Shown: positions 8,757 to 17,553 of the stretch, one piece after another | How positions within the stretch are numbered: the stretch's first letter is position 1 | Layout of the letters: each line of letters begins with the position of its first letter | Assembly: GCA_958295815.1 (NCBI GenBank) | Contig: OY282374.1 | Location: forward strand, 3,996,682 to 4,060,681 | DNA length: 64,000 nucleotides | Direction: 5' to 3' | Source of the DNA: Candidatus Poribacteria bacterium | Lineage (GTDB): Bacteria > Poribacteria > WGA-4E > WGA-3G | Notes under the pieces: model-generated | Databases searched by the model: none | What the model was told of the DNA's origin: nothing | What the model saw: only the letters and a program-made list of their open reading frames with translations | Program-made: the position numbers and the translations under genes

Positions 8757-8987
8757 TGGAGCAAGCCTTGAAAACCTGAGTGTTTCGCTGTATCCTACGT
8801 TTTTTATCCAATTAATAGCATGTCACACCAAAATTATGAAACCTAATTCATACCCCATACGTTTGTATTATCGACTTTTGGGAAAATAAATAATTTCACC
8901 GAATGAATTTTGCACCTTCCTTGATATGAAGCACGCGCGTTAATTTTTTGTATTGTCGATTACATTCCACCCGGACGACAGGAAAAA

Positions 8988-9722
8988 ATGCAATTTGCAG
9001 CAAAAACGGACACAGGTAGACTTCGTGAGAGAAACGAAGACCTATACTATTTTGATACGCAGCTCCAGTTGTTTGCTATCGCCGACGGCATGAGCGGTCA
9101 CGAAAGGGGGGACTTGGCAAGCAAGCTCGCCCTTGACGTTATCCAAGAGTGGGGACAAGCACAAGCGTCTCCACATAGCGACTTGGGACCCATGAAAAGG
9201 CTCGGCGTTTTGAGCGAACTTGCTGAGGAAGCGAATCAACGTATCCACACTGCTTCCAAAAACGGTGGTAAAGCCCGCGGCATGGGAACCACTCTGATCG
9301 CTGGTTTTGTTACTTTCAGTTACCTCGCTTATGTCCACGTTGGTGATAGTCGGCTCTACGTTCTGCGCGATGGAAAACTCACACAGATAACGACAGACGA
9401 CTCCTTCGTTCAAAAGATGGTCGAAAAAGGCGAAATAACGCCCGAAGAAAGCCGCGTCCACGAGAAACGAAATATCATCACACAAGCAATCGGATTAAGA
9501 CCAACTGTCACCGTCAATGCCGACGCCTATCCACTCGTCCCTGGCGACATTGTCGTCACTTGCACCGATGGCTTGCATGACTTAATTGTCGACGACCAAG
9601 AAATCGCCGACATTATCGTGTCTGCCGCCAATCTTGAGGAAGCGTGCGATAACCTCGTCAACAAAGCACTTGACTACGGCGGTACGGACAACGTCACAGT
9701 ACTCCTTGTAAGCGTCGATTAG
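8988..9722 (+). CDS. PP2C-family Ser/Thr protein phosphatase (Stp/PrpC type)
   Basis: 244 residues, the usual size of single-domain bacterial PP2C enzymes. Motifs appear in order: DTGRLRERNEDLYY (residues 8-21), AIADGMSGHERGD (29-41), GTTLIAG, VHVGDSRLY, CTDGLHD and GGTDNVTVLLVS at the C-terminus. The aspartates in NED, ADG, TDG and TDN coordinate the two metal ions. Stp/PrpC phosphatases reverse Hanks-type kinase phosphorylation in the cytosol, often on translation and cell-wall factors. No kinase gene is adjacent. AGGA precedes the ATG. It converges on rsfS with a 45-bp gap. Confidence 0.92.
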   Translation: MQFAAKTDTGRLRERNEDLYYFDTQLQLFAIADGMSGHERGDLASKLALDVIQEWGQAQASPHSDLGPMKRLGVLSELAEEANQRIHTASKNGGKARGMGTTLIAGFVTFSYLAYVHVGDSRLYVLRDGKLTQITTDDSFVQKMVEKGEITPEESRVHEKRNIITQAIGLRPTVTVNADAYPLVPGDIVVTCTDGLHDLIVDDQEIADIIVSAANLEEACDNLVNKALDYGGTDNVTVLLVSVD

Positions 9723-9767
9723 CCTACCTCTTTATTCTCTCAGTCTTCCACCTCTTCAGAAAGTAAC

Positions 9768-10235
9768 TCACTCCTCAGGCACATCCTCTTCAGTATCCCC
9801 GAAAACCAACACCCCATCCGGATCTACCTTGTTCTCCAATGCATCCTCTGACGCAGATTCCAGATGTGCGGGCATCTCTAATTCCGGTAATTCAATACGT
9901 CCGGCTTCAGCCCACAAACGCTCAAGATTATAGTAAGCACGCCTCTCAGCAAGAAAGACATGGACGACAAAATCAACATAATCTAATAGAATCCAATCCG
10001 CTTTACGCTCACCCTCTTGGTGCCAAGGGCGTTGCTCCCAATTCGTTTCCAGTTCCTCAAGAACAGCTTGGGAAATACCTTCAACCTGAATATCAGAGAC
10101 ACCGCTAAAGATTGCAAAAAAGTCCGTGAAGCAATCAAGTTCTCGCAGATCCAGGATAATACCGTCTTGTGCGCGTCGACTCATCGCGGCAGAAGCCGCG
10201 GCTTTTACTATTTCTAATGTATTGTTTTCTGCCAT
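9768..10235 (-). CDS. rsfS: Ribosomal silencing factor RsfS (Iojap/RsfS)
   Basis: 155 residues from the ATG at 10235, which follows AAGGA. A longer form from 10283 is possible but lacks a ribosome site. The core carries LDLRELDCFTDFFAIFSGVS, then WILLDYVDFVVHVF and RAYYNLERLWAEA, the three signatures of the family. RsfS binds L14 on the 50S subunit and blocks subunit joining when nutrients are scarce. A C-terminal acidic tail of about 45 residues extends beyond the usual domain. The order nadD-yacG-yqeK-rsfS on one strand matches the common nadD-yqeK-rsfS cluster. Confidence 0.93.
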   Translation of the reverse strand: MAENNTLEIVKAAASAAMSRRAQDGIILDLRELDCFTDFFAIFSGVSDIQVEGISQAVLEELETNWEQRPWHQEGERKADWILLDYVDFVVHVFLAERRAYYNLERLWAEAGRIELPELEMPAHLESASEDALENKVDPDGVLVFGDTEEDVPEE

Positions 10236-10294
10236 TTGATTTTCCTTACCGCTCTCAGCTGCTGTTGGACGAGGCGCGGACATCGCCTCTGCAT

Positions 10295-10906
10295 TTAACT
10301 ATTAATATTAGTGAACATTTCGTTATAGGTATGAAGCGTATTTGGATGAATCATCCTGCCTTTTCGCAGAAGATGCTCAATCTGTGCGAGCGCGACCTGG
10401 TGCACTGCACATTCCAACTCTGTATATGCCAATTTTCTGATAACATGCACATCACTATGTGTACGCATCGGTTCCGCAAAATCTGCGACATATAGCACTT
10501 GTGAAATAATCCCCATTGACGGGCTACCGGTTGTATGTTTCCGAACCGCCTCAAGGACTTCAAACTCAGTTACCTTAAACTTCTCTACTGCCAACTCCGC
10601 ACCTACGAGTGCATGTAAAAGTGAGGGATTTAATTTCTCAACCGAATCCAGTTGAATTCCATAACGTTCTACTTCGCTATACAACCGTTGGGTATCCATC
10701 CACTTCGCACTGTCATGTAAAAGAGCAGCGAGATTAGCGTGCCATACATCTGCTTTGTGGGCGCGAGCCAAGTCAACCGCCACTTCTTGAACAGAGAGCA
10801 CATGCTGAAAGCGTCCCACACTCAGTTTTGCTGAGAGGTATTCCTGAATTTCAATTGACTTCGGGTGTGCCCGGAGCGCAGCCAATGATGTCCCTTGCGA
10901 GTCCAT
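10295..10906 (-). CDS. yqeK: HD-domain hydrolase YqeK (Ap4A hydrolase type)
   Basis: 203 residues. RFQHVLSV (32-39) gives the first metal His and LLHDSAKW (62-69) the HD pair. Downstream, HALVGAELA and VRKHTTGS supply further histidines, and VLYVADFAEP is the closing motif. YqeK proteins hydrolyse Ap4A symmetrically to two ADP. The position between nadD and rsfS is the classic one and supports the assignment. AAAGG lies upstream of the ATG. The N-terminal 20 residues are slightly longer than usual. Confidence 0.9.
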   Translation of the reverse strand: MDSQGTSLAALRAHPKSIEIQEYLSAKLSVGRFQHVLSVQEVAVDLARAHKADVWHANLAALLHDSAKWMDTQRLYSEVERYGIQLDSVEKLNPSLLHALVGAELAVEKFKVTEFEVLEAVRKHTTGSPSMGIISQVLYVADFAEPMRTHSDVHVIRKLAYTELECAVHQVALAQIEHLLRKGRMIHPNTLHTYNEMFTNINS

Positions 10907-10927
10907 ATTACGTAAACCTTTACCGTT

Positions 10928-11161
10928 TTAGCTGCCTTCATCGTCAAGGTCTATCCCCAACTCGACAAGGAGTTCCCGTTCAGTGTCCGACAATATTATG
11001 CTCGGCAACGGCCTGCTGATCGTGTATTCTTCATTCAGCCATTTAGCCAGATCTGCTGCCTTACACCGTGCACTACAAAACGGGAAATTTTTCGGTAAAG
11101 GTGTCCCTTCTTTCCACACAAAATCGTAATCTGTTCCGCATATACTGCATGTGTGTTGCAT
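10928..11161 (-). CDS. yacG: YacG-family zinc protein (DNA gyrase inhibitor type)
   Basis: 77 residues. It has a zinc site of the form CSIC (residues 5-8) and, after 20 residues, FCSARCKAADLAKWLNEEY, the diagnostic YacG/DUF329 motif. E. coli YacG binds GyrB and inhibits gyrase; that role is family knowledge and not shown here. AAGGA lies upstream of the ATG. The gene is embedded between nadD and yqeK with short gaps (43 and 21 bp), so it is co-transcribed with NAD synthesis and ribosome genes. Confidence 0.88.
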   Translation of the reverse strand: MQHTCSICGTDYDFVWKEGTPLPKNFPFCSARCKAADLAKWLNEEYTISRPLPSIILSDTERELLVELGIDLDDEGS

Positions 11162-11204
11162 ATCTCTATGTCCTTATCGTCCTATTCCGAAGTAATGGTT
11201 TCGG

Positions 11205-11804
11205 TTACTGATACAACTCATGGCGATGGATGTAGGATCGAACTGTTTCTGGTAACAGATACCGAATTGAAAGCCGCTTCCTGATCCGCTCTCGAATTAC
11301 CGTGGCAGATATATCAACACCGGTCACCGGAAACGTCGTAACTCGATTGCGGATCTCTGACGGCACCCGATCCAGATCATAATTTGGACGTGTCGTTGCG
11401 ATCATAACGCATCGCGCTAACACCTCATCAAAGTCTTTCCAAATCTCATATTCAATAAGCGAATCTGCTCCGATAATCCATCCGAGTTCGCGGGTATTGC
11501 CATAAAGTTGTTCGAGGGCTTTCAAGGTCTCAATAGTGTATGATGGACCTGCCCGATCCAATTCAATTCGTGATACTTCAAAATGCGGATTTTCCGCGAT
11601 CGCCAAGAGGACCATTTGGTACCGGTGTTCGGGTGCGATAATATCAGCATCAGAAACCTTGTGAGGCGGTCTCGCAGAAGGGATAAACAGGATTTTATCA
11701 TAGCCTAATCCTGTCCGAACCTGTTCCGCGCTTAGCAGGTGCGCGTAATGGATCGGGTTGAATGTCCCACCCATTACAGCGATTCTTTCAGTAGTGTTCA
11801 GCAT
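11205..11804 (-). CDS. nadD: Nicotinate-nucleotide adenylyltransferase
   Basis: 199 residues. GGTFNPIHYAHL (12-23) is the nucleotidyltransferase loop with the HxxH-type motif, followed by ILFIPSARPPHK. The C-terminal DISATVIRERI matches the ISSTxIR motif that closes the ATP site. The enzyme adenylates nicotinate mononucleotide to deamido-NAD, a required step of NAD synthesis. AGGA precedes the ATG. It heads the nadD-yacG-yqeK-rsfS set and has its own promoter at 11866-11894. Confidence 0.95.
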   Translation of the reverse strand: MLNTTERIAVMGGTFNPIHYAHLLSAEQVRTGLGYDKILFIPSARPPHKVSDADIIAPEHRYQMVLLAIAENPHFEVSRIELDRAGPSYTIETLKALEQLYGNTRELGWIIGADSLIEYEIWKDFDEVLARCVMIATTRPNYDLDRVPSEIRNRVTTFPVTGVDISATVIRERIRKRLSIRYLLPETVRSYIHRHELYQ

Positions 11805-11865
11805 CAGGATGTCCTGCAGATCCGACTCGATTTAGTAAATCCAGCATCTTTCCATACTGCTTTAA

Positions 11866-11894
11866 AGTATATAGGTTTGCGCGAGAGAAGTCAA
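11866..11894 (-). promoter_or_regulatory. Sigma-70-type promoter of the nadD operon
   Basis: On the minus strand TTGACT (complement of 11889-11894), a 17-bp spacer, then TATACT (complement of 11866-11871). The start point would be near 11860, about 55 nt upstream of nadD. The -35 box lies only 19 bp beyond the SIS gene's stop at 11913. Confidence 0.7.
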
Positions 11895-11912
11895 CGGAAA
11901 AATTGTGTGGCG

Positions 11913-12680
11913 TTAACTCCCGTGCACACGTGCCTTGTAATCATCATAAGCCCGCTCAATCTGCTTTGCTGATTCCTCAGGACCGAGGAAATGCGCACCC
12001 GTCAGGACAACAGGTGGTTTCCCACGTTCTGTCAGCAACTCAGCGACTTGGCATTTAATCGCATTCACAATGGACAACGTGCCGATGCTTGAGGTGGGAC
12101 CCACTGGATACGCCAAATTTTGGATTTCTACGACAGCATCACCCGGTGGATTGCAGTTGTCAATCGTCAGATCGGCGACCTCAAATAGACGTTTGCCAGA
12201 GGGGTGTTTCGAAGTAGATGAACGGCTGTGCGCAATAGAACTCACCGCAAGCACGGGGAGACCTCGTGCTTTAGCACCCATCGCCATTTCAACAGGAAGG
12301 ATATTTGTGCCAGAATTGGAAAACACCATCATACAGTCGTGAGGACCGAAGGTGAAGTTACGTAGAATCACTTCTGCATACCCTGAAATGTTCTCCAAAA
12401 AGAGTGCTTGCCGTTGACCGTTGCAACCGACAACTTGATTGTGAAACGTAACTGCCAATTCGACGATAGGAAAAAAACCTGGAAAACTTCCGTAGCGCGG
12501 AAAAATTTCCTCAACAGGCATGCGTGAATGCCCGGAACCGAATAGATAGACGAGCCCGTCTGCTGCTATTGTCTCAGCGCACATCTCAGAGGCTTGTGTA
12601 ATTGCCTCAGTTTGTGTAGCTTCAATCTGTTTCAGAACATCTTGCGCGACATGTAGATAACGTAGATAAGAATTGCCCAT
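11913..12680 (-). CDS. SIS (sugar isomerase) domain protein
   Basis: 255 residues. GLVYLFGSGHSRMPVEE and MVFSNSGTNILPVEMAMGA are the two phosphosugar-binding strands and loops of a SIS domain, followed by GLPVLAVSSIAHS. The best match by eye is the SIS-domain family annotated UPF0309. SIS domains bind or isomerise phosphosugars, and members often sit near amino-sugar or sulfated-sugar catabolism genes, in line with the sulfatases downstream. No DNA-binding domain is present, so it is not an RpiR regulator. The ribosome site is not obvious. Confidence 0.8.
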   Translation of the reverse strand: MGNSYLRYLHVAQDVLKQIEATQTEAITQASEMCAETIAADGLVYLFGSGHSRMPVEEIFPRYGSFPGFFPIVELAVTFHNQVVGCNGQRQALFLENISGYAEVILRNFTFGPHDCMMVFSNSGTNILPVEMAMGAKARGLPVLAVSSIAHSRSSTSKHPSGKRLFEVADLTIDNCNPPGDAVVEIQNLAYPVGPTSSIGTLSIVNAIKCQVAELLTERGKPPVVLTGAHFLGPEESAKQIERAYDDYKARVHGS

Positions 12681-12837
12681 AATGGTATGTACTATAGCCT
12701 CGATAGCTTGATCATAGAATTTCGTAAAAAGCCCTGCTGTAAATTGTTTTAAAACTTATAGAGTAAGTCGCAAATCTATGTTACAGGAGTGTAATCGCTA
12801 TTTTATCACAGCCTTGACATACTGGCAATGCTTTTCC

Positions 12838-13007
12838 AATAATCCGCAGAGTCATTTAGTTTTCCAGTAATTTACATCCGGATGCCCGAACTTGTTCGGG
12901 AAAAGTGCACTACCCCGAATAAATTCGGGCTTCCATTCACAATTAACCTTCACATAGGTAAACTTATCTCTTAAAACTAAATGACCCTAAATAATCCGCA
13001 GAGTCAT
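12838..13007. mobile_element. MITE-like element with terminal inverted repeats and flanking 18-bp direct repeat
   Basis: GTCATTTAGTTTT (12851-12863) is matched exactly by AAAACTAAATGAC (12973-12985) in inverted orientation. Between them are two small hairpins, CCCGAA/TTCGGG (12885-12900) and CCCGAAT/ATTCGGG (12914-12929). An 18-bp direct repeat beginning AATAATCCGCAGAG is present at 12838-12855 and 12990-13007, partly overlapping the left inverted repeat. No coding capacity is present. The structure fits a non-autonomous inverted-repeat element of about 135 bp inserted upstream of a sulfatase promoter. The nearby open frame starting at 12981 is an N-terminal artefact of the sulfatase frame. 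Confidence 0.5.
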
Positions 13008-13008
13008 A

Positions 13009-13037
13009 TTGACTTAAATCGTTGTTTGGAATACAAT
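13009..13037 (+). promoter_or_regulatory. Sigma-70-type promoter of the sulfatase-lactonase pair
   Basis: TTGACT (13009-13014), a 17-bp spacer, then TACAAT (13032-13037). The leader to the ATG at 13059 would be about 16 nt and contains the ribosome site. The -35 box directly abuts the right flank of the MITE-like element. Confidence 0.6.
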
Positions 13038-13058
13038 CATTACAAAAAAGGAGTTATA

Positions 13059-14669
13059 ATGAACAGATCAGATCGCCCAAATATCCTTTGGATTTCTATA
13101 GAGGATACAACCCCTCGTTTCGGTTGTTACGGGGATACGCTCGCACGTACACCCAATATCGATCGACTTGCTGCTGGTGGGTGTCGGTTCCCGAATGCGT
13201 TTTCGACCGCTGGTGTCTGTGCGCCGAGCCGCTCAGCAATCATCACCGGTATGTATCAGACATCGATCGGTACACACCACATGCGAACAGCACATACAAA
13301 CGAAAACACACCAGAAATGCCAACCCCATATTCTGTTGTCCCACCACCTTATGTCAAGACCTTCACCGAATACCTCAGAGGCGCGGGCTATTACTGTACA
13401 AACAATAGCAAGACCGACTATCAGTTTACCCCACCCATCACGGCGTGGGATGTGTGTGATAACACCGGTCATTGGCGAAATCGTGAATCAGGACAACCGT
13501 TCTTCTCGGTTTTTAATCCGACTGTTACACATGAAAGCGGTATGTGGGAACGTGAAGATCGCCCATTGACTACAACTACGAATCCTGATGACGTGGCGTT
13601 ACCACCGTATCTACCAGATACCCCGAAAGCGCGGCAGGCGTTGGCGCGCCAATACGATAACCTTGCGACTGCCGATGCTCGCGTCGGTGAACTTTTAGAT
13701 CAATTGGAAGAAGACGGGCTTGCAGAGAATACTATCGTTTTTCTCTGGAGTGACCATGGTGAAGGACTTCCACGCGGAAAACGGTGGCCCTACGATGCTG
13801 GTATCCGCATACCGTTGATTGTGCGGTGGCCCGGCACCCTAACCGCCAGCAGTGTCAGTGAACAACTGGTGAGTCTGATTGATCTCGGTCCCACAGTGCT
13901 CTCGCTTTGCGGTGTGCAGGCACCGGAACATCTACAAGGACAGCCTTTCCTTGGTACAGAAAAGGTCGAACGTGAATACATTTTTGCTACGCGCGACCGA
14001 TACGATGAGTCCTATGATATGGTGCGTGCTGTGCGCGATAAACGGTATAAATACATCAGAAATTATTACCCTGAAAAACCGTATCTGCTCTGGATCCCGT
14101 ATCGTAATCGGCATCCAATCATGCAGGAGATGTGGCGGCTGTATGCCGCGGGTGAACTGGAGGGAGATCAGGCGGTTATGTTTCGTTCTCCGCGTCCTGC
14201 TGAAGAGCTTTACGATGTGGAAAATGATCGGTATGAACTGAACAATCTGGCAACAGATTCTGAGCATAACGATGTGTTGGAACGGATGCGTGGTGCTCTG
14301 ACCGAGTGGCAGTCTGACTTCGGCGATATGGGGGATATACCAGAAGAACAGATGGTTGCGCGGTGGTATCCTGATGGCACACAACCACAGACAGCAACTC
14401 CCATTTTTATCCCGATTAACGCCGAACAACCCGGCACAACAATCGCACATGAGGACGGAGAGTGGTCGGCTCCACTCGTTTTGCAACTTCACTGCTCTAC
14501 ACAAGGCGCATCAATTGCTTATACGACTGAACAAGGTGATGATGCACATTGGCGATTGTATACCGATCCGCTGCGTATACCAGAAGGCGAAACCAGCGTG
14601 CGAGCGAAAGCGATCCGCATCGGTTATCTTGAAAGCGAAGAAAAAACGATTCATCTTAAAGTTTCATAA
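13059..14669 (+). CDS. Type I sulfatase with C-terminal chitobiase-like beta-sandwich
   Basis: 536 residues from the ATG at 13059, which follows AAAAGGAG; a 26-residue upstream extension lacks a ribosome site. PNILWISIEDTTPRFGCYG provides the N-terminal metal aspartate. VCAPSRSAIITG is the formylglycine motif CxPSR, whose Cys is converted to FGly. WSDHGEGLPRGKRWPYD supplies the second metal/substrate segment. The last roughly 90 residues resemble the chitobiase/hexosaminidase C-terminal or Fn3-associated module. The family hydrolyses sulfate esters of glycans, and this one is closest by eye to sulfamidase/heparan-type enzymes. No signal peptide is visible. A lactonase gene follows 14 bp downstream. 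Confidence 0.9.
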   Translation: MNRSDRPNILWISIEDTTPRFGCYGDTLARTPNIDRLAAGGCRFPNAFSTAGVCAPSRSAIITGMYQTSIGTHHMRTAHTNENTPEMPTPYSVVPPPYVKTFTEYLRGAGYYCTNNSKTDYQFTPPITAWDVCDNTGHWRNRESGQPFFSVFNPTVTHESGMWEREDRPLTTTTNPDDVALPPYLPDTPKARQALARQYDNLATADARVGELLDQLEEDGLAENTIVFLWSDHGEGLPRGKRWPYDAGIRIPLIVRWPGTLTASSVSEQLVSLIDLGPTVLSLCGVQAPEHLQGQPFLGTEKVEREYIFATRDRYDESYDMVRAVRDKRYKYIRNYYPEKPYLLWIPYRNRHPIMQEMWRLYAAGELEGDQAVMFRSPRPAEELYDVENDRYELNNLATDSEHNDVLERMRGALTEWQSDFGDMGDIPEEQMVARWYPDGTQPQTATPIFIPINAEQPGTTIAHEDGEWSAPLVLQLHCSTQGASIAYTTEQGDDAHWRLYTDPLRIPEGETSVRAKAIRIGYLESEEKTIHLKVS

Positions 14670-14683
14670 GGAGATTATCAATA

Positions 14684-15778
14684 ATGGCGCAACAGAATAG
14701 CCAAGACTATTTCGTTTATGTCGGCACCTATACGCAAGGAGACAGCGAGGGGATTTACGTCTATCGTTTAGATGGCACGACCGGTGCCTTGGAATATAGC
14801 AGTAAAATAACAGGCGTTGAAAACCCATCGTTTTTGGAGATACATCCGAGTGGACAGTATCTCTTTGCTGTCAATGAACTCGGTGAGTTTGAAGGTAAAG
14901 CCAGCGGTGCCGTTACGGCGTTTTATATTCATCGAGAAACAGGAGAGATTAGTTACCTCAATCAACGCGCGACAGGTGGGGGTGCTCCTTGCCATCTGAG
15001 TGCCGACGCTACTGGTAAATGCTTACTCGTGGCGAATTACGGAGGCGGAAGTGTTACTGCTTTTCCAATAGAATCGGATGGAAGACTCGGTGAAGCCTCT
15101 GATTTTATACAGCATGAGGGGTCGAGTATCAACCCGAATCGGCAGATGGAGCCTCACGCTCATTCGATTATGATCGATGCAGGCAACCGTTATGCGTTCT
15201 CGCCTGACCTTGGTATTGATAAAGTCCTTATCTACCAATTGGATGCTGAAAACGGTAAACTTAGACCTAACACGCAACCGTGGGCACGCGTGCATCCCGG
15301 TGCAGGACCTCGCCACTTCGATTTCCATCCGAATGGACAGTACGCATACGTGATTAACGAACTGGACTCAACTTTCACGGCTTTTCGGTATGACGCGAGT
15401 GCCGGAACACTTACAGAATTTCAGACGCTCTCCACACTTCCCGATGATTTCGATGGCACGAGCCATTGCGCTGACGTTCACGTCCACCCCTCTGGGAAAT
15501 TTTTGTATGGGTCGAACCGTGGGCATGATAGTATAGCGATCTGCTCGATTGACTCAGAGACTGGAATGTTGAGTTCTATCGGTCATGAATCTACACAAGG
15601 GCAAACCCCGCGGAACTTTGGACTGAATCCGGAAGGCACATTCCTCTTTGCCGCAAATCAACAGACAGATACGGTCGTGACGTTTGCAATCGACCAAGAA
15701 ACTGGCGAATTAAATGCGACAGGACACGTAACAGAAGTACCAACCCCTGTCTGTTTGAAGATGCTTCCGTGCGCGTAA
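14684..15778 (+). CDS. Lactonase family seven-bladed propeller (6-phosphogluconolactonase type)
   Basis: 364 residues. The N-terminus YFVYVGTYTQGDSEGIYVY is typical of the 3-carboxymuconate cyclase/Pgl propeller family. Further signatures are NPSFLEIHPSGQYLFAVNE, LLVANYGGGSV, PHAHSI and PGAGPRHFDFHPNGQYAYV, spaced at about 50 residues as expected for seven blades. Family members hydrolyse 6-phosphogluconolactone or related sugar lactones. The tight link to the sulfatase (14 bp, AAGGAG ribosome site) suggests processing of a desulfated sugar acid or lactone. That is an inference. No signal peptide. Confidence 0.88.
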   Translation: MAQQNSQDYFVYVGTYTQGDSEGIYVYRLDGTTGALEYSSKITGVENPSFLEIHPSGQYLFAVNELGEFEGKASGAVTAFYIHRETGEISYLNQRATGGGAPCHLSADATGKCLLVANYGGGSVTAFPIESDGRLGEASDFIQHEGSSINPNRQMEPHAHSIMIDAGNRYAFSPDLGIDKVLIYQLDAENGKLRPNTQPWARVHPGAGPRHFDFHPNGQYAYVINELDSTFTAFRYDASAGTLTEFQTLSTLPDDFDGTSHCADVHVHPSGKFLYGSNRGHDSIAICSIDSETGMLSSIGHESTQGQTPRNFGLNPEGTFLFAANQQTDTVVTFAIDQETGELNATGHVTEVPTPVCLKMLPCA

Positions 15779-15786
15779 ATAAGAAT

Positions 15787-15808
15787 GGGCGGGAATAAAG
15801 TCCCGCCC
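15787..15808. terminator. Bidirectional hairpin between converging genes
   Basis: GGGCGGGA (15787-15794) pairs perfectly with TCCCGCCC (15801-15808) across a 6-nt loop. It lies between the stop of the lactonase gene (plus) and the stop of a sulfatase gene (minus). Sequence after the stem is A-rich on the plus strand and moderately T-rich on the minus strand, so it may work mainly for the minus-strand gene. Confidence 0.65.
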
Positions 15809-15818
15809 AAAATACAAG

Positions 15819-17423
15819 TTAGCGTCCGTGGCGACGCTGTCTGCGGCGTTCTTGGAGTTTATCCCATGGATAGATAAGACAGCGGTCCGCCCAGTCTCGG
15901 TAAAGCCCAGTAAGTTCTTCCAGTTTTTGTGGATGCTTGGCGGCAATATTGTTGATCTCCGTTCGCTCGGCTGCCACATCGTAGAGTTCCCAATCACCGG
16001 GGAACTTGCAAACTAACTTCCAATTTTCTTGACGAACTGCGCAATTGCCTTCGTGTTCCCAATAAAGCACCTCTTTACCGTTGTCTTTCCCATCGAAAAT
16101 CGGGACTAAACTTGTTCCCTCTAACGGCAAAATCTGTTTCCCATCGTGTTCTTCGGGATAAGTTGCGTCTGAAACCTCAAGGCATGTCGCCATGATGTCT
16201 GGCAGTTGTCCAGGTTGATGGCGTAATTCTCCGGCAGATTTTATGGCATCTGGCCAATGCGCAATCAACGGGGTAGAAATACCGCCTTCATGTACCCAGT
16301 GCTTGTATTCACGGAAGGGGGTATTAGATAGGTTTGCCCACGGAACACCGTAACTCTGGTAGGTAGTTTCGGGACCAGGCATGATGGTTGGATCGTTGCC
16401 GCGATAGACAGGTTGACCGTCGGAGGTCGTTTGAGTACTAATCAGTGAACCGCTGTCCCGTCTTGCGGGAAAACCTCCGAGTTCTTCGGCACAGCCGCCA
16501 TTATCGGCTAAAAAGAGGATGAGTGTGTTGTCGAGTTGACCTGTTTCCTCCAAAGTCCTGATAATTTGCCCTATGCCCGCATCCATGCGGGTGATCTGTG
16601 CTGCGTAGACCTCCATACGGCGCTGATTCCACTCTTTATGTTCTGCTTCGCTCCAAGGTAACTGTGAGTGGTCTCGTGTTGTGAGCGGCCACGTCTCATC
16701 TAAGATATTCATTTCTCGCATTCGTGAGAGCCGCTCTTCTCGCAGTTCATCCCACCCAGTGGCGAAACGTCCATTGTAAAGGGCAATATCTTCTTCGTGC
16801 GCATGCAGGGGCCAGTGCGGCGCTGTGTAAGCAACATAGGTAAAGAACGGGGACTCAGGTGTCTTTTCCGTGTGGTTCCGAATAAACGCTGATGCTTCGT
16901 CACTGATGGCATCCGTGAGAAAGTAACCCTCAGGAAGTTCATCGTGCTGGATACGCGTATTATTGCGAGTAAGGGTATGCGGCTTCCAGAAATTAGCAGC
17001 ACCAGTGATAATTCCGTAATACTCGTCAAATCCGCGCTGACAGGGCCAACTGTGCTTAGGTCCATCGGGACCAGCATGTCGAGAAATATGCCATTTCCCA
17101 CTCATGTATGTGCCGTAGCCTTCCGAACGGACTGCATCGGCAATAGTAATACATCGGTCATTTAGGTCGCCTCGATAGCCTTCAAGTCCATCATCATCCA
17201 TCATGTGCCCTACACCTGTTTGGTGGGGATGCAGCCCCGTTAGCATAGATGCTCGTGACGGGCAGCACCGGGCAGTATTGTAAAACTGTGTGAATCGTAG
17301 TCCACCTGAAGCGAGCCGATCCAGATTCGGCGTATGAACCTCACCGCCGTAGCAGCCTAAGTCGGAAAAGCCCATATCATCATTCAGAATAAGGACGATG
17401 TTAGGTTGTTTATTTTCGTTCAT
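15819..17423 (-). CDS. Arylsulfatase A-like type I sulfatase
   Basis: 534 residues. QPNIVLILNDDMGFSDLGCYG gives the paired metal aspartates. The formylglycine motif is CCPSRASMLTG, in the arrangement N-T-A-R-C-C-P-S-R typical of arylsulfatase A-like enzymes. SGKWHISRHAG holds the catalytic Lys and His, and ILFLADNGGCAEELGG the C-terminal metal Asp-Asn pair. It hydrolyses sulfate esters, but the substrate is unknown. No signal peptide is visible, unusual for this group. AAGGAAA precedes the ATG. It converges on the lactonase gene and stands alone as a transcription unit. Confidence 0.92.
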   Translation of the reverse strand: MNENKQPNIVLILNDDMGFSDLGCYGGEVHTPNLDRLASGGLRFTQFYNTARCCPSRASMLTGLHPHQTGVGHMMDDDGLEGYRGDLNDRCITIADAVRSEGYGTYMSGKWHISRHAGPDGPKHSWPCQRGFDEYYGIITGAANFWKPHTLTRNNTRIQHDELPEGYFLTDAISDEASAFIRNHTEKTPESPFFTYVAYTAPHWPLHAHEEDIALYNGRFATGWDELREERLSRMREMNILDETWPLTTRDHSQLPWSEAEHKEWNQRRMEVYAAQITRMDAGIGQIIRTLEETGQLDNTLILFLADNGGCAEELGGFPARRDSGSLISTQTTSDGQPVYRGNDPTIMPGPETTYQSYGVPWANLSNTPFREYKHWVHEGGISTPLIAHWPDAIKSAGELRHQPGQLPDIMATCLEVSDATYPEEHDGKQILPLEGTSLVPIFDGKDNGKEVLYWEHEGNCAVRQENWKLVCKFPGDWELYDVAAERTEINNIAAKHPQKLEELTGLYRDWADRCLIYPWDKLQERRRQRRHGR

Positions 17424-17553
17424 AGAATAAATTTCCTTTCGTTCAAAAAATTGGTATTGCTTTCGGTGATATGGTTACGTTACGATTAAGGAATAACAGA
17501 AAATCTGAATAAAATTAAAGCATAAGAAACTTGCCCAACAAAGGAGTAAAAAA

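Noticed and set aside
9042..9485. 147-codon minus-strand frame within the PP2C gene
   Set aside because: The plus frame carries all PP2C motifs; the antisense frame is a shadow.
12981..13058. Longer sulfatase start with 26 extra residues
   Set aside because: The extension crosses the MITE-like element and the promoter, has no ribosome site, and the ATG at 13059 follows AAAAGGAG.
13932..14504. 190-codon minus-strand frame within the first sulfatase
   Set aside because: It is antisense to a clearly coding sulfatase frame with conserved motifs and has no protein signature.
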